Assembly (NCBI GenBank): GCA_019973155.2
Contig: BPQB01000202.1
Coordinates: 1-14,059, forward strand
Direction: 5' to 3'
From: Phanerochaete sordida
Lineage: Eukaryota > Basidiomycota > Agaricomycetes > Polyporales > Phanerochaetaceae
DNA: 14,059 nucleotides
Part shown: piece after piece, positions 9,235-14,059 of the stretch
Position numbering within the stretch: position 1 is the stretch's first letter
Layout of the letters: each line of letters begins with the position of its first letter
The notes under the pieces: model-generated
Seen by the model: the letters and a program-made list of their open reading frames with translations, nothing else
Databases searched by the model: none
What the model was told of the DNA's origin: nothing
Position numbers and translations under genes: made by a program

Positions 9235-9902
9235 CGCGGGTGCGACGCCCCGGCTGGTGTGTGCGCGTGTGCGTGAATCGGCTCCGTTTTTTCTTGTTGT
9301 GGGAGAATTTGAAGTTCAAAATTCTGCACGTTCGTTTGGGATCGCTTTGTCGTGGATGTATGCATTCTATCCTTTGTCTACGCTCGTTCTCCCCCCTGTC
9401 TTTGTAACGGATTGTACGGATAGTGTACCTATGCCGCTCGGAAGTGTAATAATACCACAAAACAGTCAATCATGTGAAGCTCATAACCCGGCCCAGCGAG
9501 CCTCTTTCGTTCTTAGACGACATATCGCAGGCACGATACCACGCCATATTGTCTATCTCCGCGCCGAAGCTCCCGCGCAGATCAGGGCTTCTCCCGCGCG
9601 AGTCTGAATACTCTGCCCCTGTTGCTCCCCACGGGCCTCTTTCCGTCGGCCTGATGGACGGCCTGGCATTCTGCGGGAAATAACATGAATGGTCCTCATG
9701 AAGTACCTGCTGCAGGGCGAAAGCTTTTCTTGCTGCGTACTGTGCGCCTCCAGGCGAATGCGAGCTATGGCATCTGTACATCATCACGACAACTAGAAGA
9801 TCGAAGAGACTTGGGCCAATTAATCAACGCCTCCTTTAACGCCCCAACCCGTAACCGTGATAGCGCCGCCTCTGAGATATCTCGTAGTCTGGATCACGAA
9901 TT
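9235..9902. other. Convergent intergenic region
   Basis: The 3' flanks of the membrane-protein gene (+) and the F-box gene (-) face each other here. Frames of 60-116 codons exist on both strands but show no domain. I see nothing else assignable. Confidence 0.55.
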
Positions 9903-11364
9903 TCAGTATATTTTCTTGCGAACGAATAATAATACAAACCTGGATCGGCGAGGTAGCACTCGGACAGGGCGTGGTCCCACCGCCGGCCAACACCAAACTA
10001 TACCTCGCGCACACGCGAGAGGAAGTAGATCGTTGACATAGTCAGGCCATGAGCGGTATGTCCAACTAGGTGGCGAATATATTATCTGAGAAGTCAAGAG
10101 CGCGCCGGAACCCACGTTCGGCAGAAGCCCGATGATGACCTCCGTCAAGCTCTCGAACTGTGGTCGCTGCAGGGTGCGGTCTAGGACAGCCCATTGTTCG
10201 CGAGTGGACACGTCATGTTGGGAGATGAGGTTTGAATACTCAATGTGAATACTGATCCCCTTCAACGCGGTGCATCGCAGGTCGTGTAGGAAGTTTGTGA
10301 TGTCTAGGAACGCCACGCGGCCGTACGGTACTTTGAGTTGCAGTTTAGCGAGACTTGGCGCTTTGTGCATTGTAGGTCCCACTATATCCGATTAGACATC
10401 GCTGTACACCATATATGTTGGGAATATACTCACGAAAACTTGGGCCGACATCGCCTGTGCGTGTGATCCTCAAGACTGCCAGCGTTCTTACACCTTGGCG
10501 GAGCACAGAGGCGACGGCCTGCGCCATGGCGGTGGTGCTAATTTCCATATCGCCAAAATCGACCACAGCGAGGGTAGATGCAATCCTTGCCCTCGCCATC
10601 CAGCTTAAGAATGCGGAACTTCGAGCGTCAGAGCTCCATTCCGAGCTCGACTTAATGGACAGCATGGCGAGGCTAGGCAAAAACGAGCGTCGTGCAGACG
10701 GTGTATTCAGACCGCTTGAGCTTCCAAGAGCCCATCGAGGGTCCGTTACGAGCAGATGTTTGAGTTCTGACAAAGATGATACCAGGCGGCAAAGGTCGAT
10801 CACGGAGTGAAAACCAACGTCGCGAAGGGAGAGAGCCTTGAGCGCCGTGAACTGTCGCACAATAACTGCGGTTATTGGAGGGAGATAGAAGTCTCCGCCT
10901 TTGAGCCAAAGGTACTCGAGCTGTGGTAGAAGACGGGGGAGCTTGAGGGCAAGAAGATGGAGATGGGGATGCTCGCCATGGCCCTGGCTAGCTGTCGCTC
11001 GCCGGACGCGAGAGTGAACACCACGATGGTTGGACAGGAAGGATTCCAGGTGGTTCAGCGTCCGCTCTCCTGCGAGGGAGCATCGGATCGCCATGATCTG
11101 GTGCAGATAATGGCGGGATCGCGGAAGCCAGGCCCTACACGTGAGTGAACACGCCCGTAGCGTTCGTAATGTCATGGTGTCACGTTCCCACCGATGGCTA
11201 CCGCGTGAGTAGTAGTCCTGAGCGACGAAGTCGATGATGCGCTCGCAGAGCTCGAGAGGCAAAGACTGTCGGGAATGCGTTTTGCCACGTAAGCACCGAA
11301 GGGCCCGTGTACCCAGCTTGTCGAAGTCCATGCTGAGCCATGCTTCGTGCTTCGACACATGCAT
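9903..11364 (-). CDS. F-box protein with leucine-rich body (two exons, 469 aa)
   Basis: Predicted SCF ubiquitin-ligase adaptor. The F-box spans about residues 34-93: LPLELCERIIDFV at 35-47, then the hallmark basidiomycete motif LRACSLTCRAWLPRSRHYL, more canonical than in the tandem pair. Downstream, repeated segments such as LPQLEYLWLKG, FTALKALSLRDVGF and LSELKHLLV resemble leucine-rich repeats that would bind a substrate. Exons (minus strand) are 11364-10434 and 10381-9903. The 52-nt intron has a GTGAGT donor, a CTAAT branch-like site and an ATAG acceptor, and splits a Leu codon in phase 1. The alternative start at Met12 is possible. The region after NHLESFLSNHRGV is unusual (His-rich), and a small frameshift or unseen intron there cannot be excluded. 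The C-terminus after DLLPLACARG looks unlike the family and may be mis-ended. Confidence 0.82.
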
Positions 11365-11432
11365 CGTGAGTAAACAGAGAAATTGTGGCGAGGTAAAGCA
11401 CCTACAGTTCCACCCCTCATGAGAAACGTGGG

Positions 11433-11440
11433 TTATTTAT
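11433..11440 (-). promoter_or_regulatory. TATA-like box for the minus-strand F-box gene
   Basis: On the minus strand this reads ATAAATAA, about 70 bp upstream of the ATG at 11364. This is a suitable distance for a core promoter with a short leader. Confidence 0.45.
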
Positions 11441-12037
11441 CCCAATACCGCGAATTCAGGAGAGTTTCAGAGAATAGGCGACGAGTCAAGGCACCGATTT
11501 TGTGACTGGCAGCCTTATGTAGTCTTAGCAACTATCTCCGCAAGTGATCCTGGACGTTTTCGGGAGACGGATTGCGTTAACGTCTCTTTAATTTGCACCA
11601 GCAACACGAACATACCATTGTTTAAAGCATTGAATATCACTATCGTGATAGGTAGCACACGGAAGGCGCGGAAAAGGAAGGCTTCGAAGCATGTGGAGGC
11701 TGTGAACGTCAGATATCGTACGCAATATCGGCATTCAATGAGCAAAACATTCCGAGTACTCGCTCCATAGAGGCATCCATGCACCTGTCAGGATGAAAGT
11801 GGCTTCAGCATTATGTCCTTCCTCAGTATGAGGATATTTGCGTTACCGAGCAGCATCAAGACATATAACCTCATGAGTTATATCAGACCGTCAGAGAATC
11901 GCGCCCACGTAGCGTCTAAAAAAAGCTGGGCTGTAGCCTTTCTCAGAGCTCCATCAATATTAGTAGCAGCCGCCGATGGGACTGCAGCTTCAATATCCAA
12001 TTGCTGAGGGAGCTAAGTGGAGGGCAACGATTTAAAT
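11441..12037. other. Intergenic stretch with short minus-strand hydrophobic frames
   Basis: On the minus strand two neighbouring frames look protein-like: one around 12003-11880 (with ALRKATAQLFLDATWARFSDG) and an 89-codon frame at 11784-11515 containing FRAFRVLPITIVIFNALNN. Stops separate them, and no splice signals convincingly join them. They could be remnants of a membrane-protein gene. No family was recognised. Confidence 0.3.
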
Positions 12038-12045
12038 GCCCAAGG
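12038..12045. repeat. Target-site duplication, left copy (GCCCAAGG)
   Basis: Eight bases immediately before the left terminal inverted repeat; repeated exactly at 13588-13595. Eight-base duplications are characteristic of hAT transposases. Confidence 0.85.
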
Positions 12046-12068
12046 TAAGGCTCCAACCGTTTTGTTTA
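12046..12068 (+). repeat. Left terminal inverted repeat
   Basis: 23 bp, the inverse of 13565-13587 with a single mismatch. Confidence 0.9.
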
Positions 12069-12172
12069 TTTACTGTGTATAAACGTTTATTCCCGTTTAC
12101 GTTTACGTGTGTTTACTCCAGGCCTTGTAAACAGCCGGTAAACGTTTATACACGGTAAACAAACAGTTTCTA
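12061..12172. repeat. Left subterminal palindromic array
   Basis: Contains about eight GTTTA/GTTTAC-type motifs in both orientations. A 15-bp perfect inverted pair (12075-12089 GTGTATAAACGTTTA against 12139-12153) could form a long hairpin. Such clusters serve as transposase-binding sites in hAT elements. Confidence 0.75.
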
Positions 12173-12552
12173 CGTGAACATTCTAGATGCGTGTTCCTTG
12201 AATAATCAACCCATGTAGCCACCGGGGACGTCCAGGGATGAAGGAGAGAGTAACTGTGTCGTCTGTAGGCCGTGCTCCGCTACCGCAACTTGAGCTCGCG
12301 CGTAAGCGCCTAGGCAGGCGTTGTGAGCGCGGGGTGCCTTGAGTCTTGACAAACCCCACCATGAGCAAGCGTGAGGCCCTCTATTACATCTCCACTGACA
12401 CTCGCTTTGCTAGAGTTACTAAGGCCTGCAAAATCGTTGGACTTGGCGAAGCACACGTCCCACTAGGCGGACAAGCTCTCTCTGATACAGCTTCCGGCCG
12501 GGTTTGCGATACAGTGCCTGCGCGGCCTACGGCGCGTCGCACGCGCTCTCAC

Positions 12553-12825
12553 CGCCCCACACGTGCAGCGCAGCATGAGTGCGCCGAGCGTTAGCCCAAA
12601 CACAGCACCGGCTGGGATCTGGTGCACATACACGAGGTGCGTGCCGTCCGCGATATCTTTCGGTAGCGAGCCCCAGGTGTGCGCGGCGAGCAGCCTGAGC
12701 AAGCGCAGAAGCGCGATGGGCGTACACACGGCCTGCAGTACGATCCAGCTGGCGATGTAGCAAGCGACTCCCGGCTTGTCGATGTCCGCGACGCCATCGT
12801 GAAGACGCTGACGGTTGGGACGATC
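12553..12825 (-). pseudogene. Exon-like fragment of an unidentified membrane protein inside the hAT element
   Basis: On the minus strand, a 273-nt frame without stops (91 codons) begins right after a CTGAC branch-like site and CTACAG acceptor, and ends right before a GTGAGA donor, in phase 0 at both ends. It encodes a hydrophobic stretch with CYIASWIVLQAVCTPIALL and VHQIPAGAVFGLTLGALML, looking like two membrane segments separated by a loop containing WGSLPKDIADG. No matching neighbouring exon is evident within the element. The plus strand is also open here in part, so the call is tentative. Best reading: a captured host gene fragment. The family is not recognised. Confidence 0.4.
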
Positions 12826-13490
12826 CTGTAGGGCTCGTCAGCTCGGATGTGACTCTGGGTCATCCAGAGAGTAGCGCAGGCAGCACAACTTTTCTCTTCC
12901 CAGCTCAGAACAATTCTGGTCACGAGCACGCTCTGTGGTGCGAGACCAGCCGCCTGGCGTCGATTTAGAGTCGCAAAAGCCCGCGTCTGCATAGGTCAGC
13001 ATTCGAAGCTTTCAGTCGTGTGTGGGACTTCGGACTAACTCGCACACACTGGGTGGGCGTTGAATTGTTTTGCGCTACGGCTTAGAGGCACCCTGCATGT
13101 GTCAGGCCCAGAACTTGCAGGCTGGAGCAGGAAACGGACCGGGCTAGAGACGACTCTAATGCCTTGGCGGCGGGGCACAGGTTTGCAGGACCCCGCCATG
13201 TGTGCAACATTCGCGACTGCACGTATCTCGAGAATCGAAGACACAATCATCCTACTTCTCTTATTTCGCTTTGACCGCGCTGCTAGGCAGGTCGCCGAAC
13301 TTAGGTCGCTGCATAGCGCGTGACGAGAGGTCCTGGCCCACTGGCGGCTTGTCAAGACCGTCTCACGCAATATTTACACGACCGTGAGTCTCCTGGAAAG
13401 CCGGCCTACTCATATAGCATCCGCAGAAGGCATTTCCGGGCGACTGCATAACGCTGTATAGGGTTTAGAATGGGATATTGGGAGAAACTG

Positions 13491-13564
13491 TGTGTTTACT
13501 GTGTAAAAACTGTGTATACACGTTTACAACCGTTTCCGTGTGTTTATCTGGGAAAGTGTACACG
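13491..13564. repeat. Right subterminal palindromic array
   Basis: AT-rich block with TGTGTTTAC, GTGTATACAC (13512-13521, a perfect palindrome), CGTTTACAACCGTTT and GTGTACACGTAAAC. It mirrors the motif content of the left subterminal block. Confidence 0.7.
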
Positions 13565-13587
13565 TAAACTAAACGGTTGGAGCCTTA
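13565..13587 (-). repeat. Right terminal inverted repeat
   Basis: 23 bp, reverse complement of 12046-12068 with one mismatch, followed by the duplicated target GCCCAAGG. Confidence 0.9.
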
Positions 13588-13595
13588 GCCCAAGG
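13588..13595. repeat. Target-site duplication, right copy (GCCCAAGG)
   Basis: Exact repeat of 12038-12045. Confidence 0.85.
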
Positions 13596-13682
13596 AGATG
13601 CCCTGCGTCTCGAGCCAATTCAGTTGGGCGGTTTAAAACGCCGCGATAGTCAATCGCAGGCGGTTCAAACGACCTCGGCGCA

Positions 13683-13702
13683 GGCGCTTAAGAGAAAGCG
13701 CC
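13683..13702. other. Perfect 7-bp hairpin beside the tRNA-like unit
   Basis: GGCGCTT (13683-13689) and AAGCGCC (13696-13702) enclose a 6-nt loop. It lies just downstream of the Pol III terminator on the minus strand. Role unknown. Confidence 0.4.
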
Positions 13703-13706
13703 CCGC

Positions 13707-13710
13707 AAAA
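13707..13710 (-). terminator. Pol III T-run terminator
   Basis: On the minus strand TTTCTTTT follows the tRNA-like 3' end after a few bases; the final TTTT is a standard RNA polymerase III stop. Confidence 0.5.
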
Positions 13711-13714
13711 GAAA

Positions 13715-13786
13715 TGCATCCAGCAAGAGTCGAACCCAGGACCTCGAGGATTAGAAGGTGTCCGCTAACCACTACGCTAACAGTGC
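13715..13786 (-). tRNA. tRNA-like sequence, possibly degenerate tRNA-Arg(UCU)
   Basis: On the minus strand a 72-nt stretch has a well-matched A box (TAGCGTAGTGG), a B box (GGTTCGACTC) with the TTCGA T-loop, and a CTTCTAA anticodon-loop candidate giving UCU. However, pairing is poor. The acceptor arms GCACTGT and TGGATGC pair at about four of seven positions, the anticodon stem at about two of five in the best register, and the T stem largely through wobbles. It is therefore either a tRNA pseudogene or a tRNA-derived repeat head. A Pol III terminator follows. It lies about 130 bp beyond the hAT element. Confidence 0.45.
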
Positions 13787-13909
13787 CTGACATCTCAGCG
13801 TAACTGTTGCGGACCGAGGGTACAAACGCCGCACGAGGGACGACAAACGGGGAGCGCGACGACGAGGCGCGGCGGAGCGAGTCACGCAGCTAACGCACAA
13901 CTTATGCAG

Positions 13910-13928
13910 CTGTCCGTATTGACCAAGA
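13910..13928 (+). repeat. 19-bp direct repeat, copy 1
   Basis: CTGTCCGTATTGACCAAGA, repeated exactly at 13970-13988, a 60-bp period (about six helical turns). Both copies lie upstream of a TATA box, suggesting a regulatory site. Confidence 0.65.
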
Positions 13929-13969
13929 TAACATTAGCGGTGTATTCTAAGTTACAAGCTGGGGCTTAC

Positions 13970-13988
13970 CTGTCCGTATTGACCAAGA
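13970..13988 (+). repeat. 19-bp direct repeat, copy 2, part of an inverted repeat
   Basis: Exact second copy of 13910-13928. Its CCTGTCCGT start (13969-13977) is also the exact reverse complement of ACGGACAGG at 13999-14007, so the region can fold or bind a dimeric factor. Confidence 0.65.
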
Positions 13989-14022
13989 GGTCGAGATGAC
14001 GGACAGGCTACAGGAGCAGGGG

Positions 14023-14030
14023 TATATATA
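14023..14030 (+). promoter_or_regulatory. TATA box of a gene beyond the right edge
   Basis: TATATATA in otherwise GC-rich DNA, just after the repeated elements. About 30 bp of possible leader remain before the window ends with no ATG yet, so the gene would lie outside. Direction is inferred from the repeats lying to its left. Confidence 0.5.
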
Positions 14031-14059
14031 CTACTGAGGGCTGCGCACGGACCAGGCAA

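Larger units (their letters stand above)
12046..13587. mobile_element. Non-autonomous hAT-like DNA transposon, 1542 bp
   Basis: The element has 23-bp terminal inverted repeats starting TAAGGCTCCAACCG (one mismatch, at position 18) and is flanked by a perfect 8-bp duplication, GCCCAAGG. Both ends are followed by AT-rich blocks full of GTTTAC/GTAAAC motifs, typical of hAT subterminal transposase-binding regions. The interior is GC-rich and has no transposase: no frame longer than about 133 codons and no BED-finger or hAT dimerisation motif. It therefore depends on a transposase encoded elsewhere. The interior includes an exon-like fragment (12553-12825, minus), which suggests capture of host sequence. 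Assignment to hAT rests on duplication length and subterminal structure; the TIR start differs from the common CAGGG form. Confidence 0.87.

Noticed and set aside
8688..9365. 225-codon minus-strand frame
   Set aside because: It is antisense to exons 4-5 of the membrane-protein gene and has no domain.
7782..9407. 541-codon plus frame read as one protein
   Set aside because: It runs in phase through some exons but crosses clear introns; the spliced model restores the helices and family motifs and ends at 9234.
12563..12834. Plus-strand frames opposite the trapped exon (one ending VKTLTVGTIL)
   Set aside because: They lack bordering splice signals as good as the minus strand's and look hydrophilic as the complement of a hydrophobic frame. 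They are kept in mind as the alternative.

Overview
The window looks like nuclear DNA from a basidiomycete fungus, most likely an Agaricomycete of the polypore type. This is inferred from three things: short phase-conserved introns of about 48-64 nt with CTRAY-like branch points, F-box-like proteins of the expanded mushroom type, and a seven-helix membrane protein of a family common in Polyporales. No ribosomal gene, CRISPR array or bacterial-style operon was seen.

Layout. 1-206 and 2173 onward are one host locus split by a compact, complete LTR retroelement without a recognisable protein (207-2167: 197-bp LTRs with TG...CA ends, 5-bp duplication ATGGG). Its polypurine tract and primer-binding site show that it reads on the minus strand. 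Next comes a tandem pair of F-box-like genes (3338-4805 and 5357-6808, both +). Each has one intron at the same relative place, and about 120 bp of their upstream DNA is also duplicated. A 1.2-kb apparently empty stretch leads to a five-exon gene for a seven-helix membrane protein (7986-9234, +), whose first intron appears to use a GC donor. Convergent to it is a third, more classical F-box gene (9903-11364, -) with one intron and a TATA-like box upstream.

The right part holds a second mobile element (12046-13587) with 23-bp terminal inverted repeats and a perfect 8-bp duplication GCCCAAGG, the signature of the hAT superfamily. It carries no transposase but contains an exon-like 273-nt membrane-protein fragment with splice signals on both sides. 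Beyond it lie a tRNA-like Pol III unit (minus strand) with poor stem pairing, and a probable core promoter with 19-bp direct repeats and a TATATATA box that points out of the window.

How the parts relate. The genes do not form an obvious pathway. The window reads as an accessory, duplication- and transposon-rich region: F-box-like proteins are predicted substrate adaptors for SCF ubiquitin ligases, and the seven-helix protein is a possible receptor of unknown ligand. The most informative items are the two non-autonomous transposons. One carries a 10-nt sequence in its LTR complementary to its own primer-binding site, compatible with Tf1-like self-priming. The other seems to have captured part of a gene.
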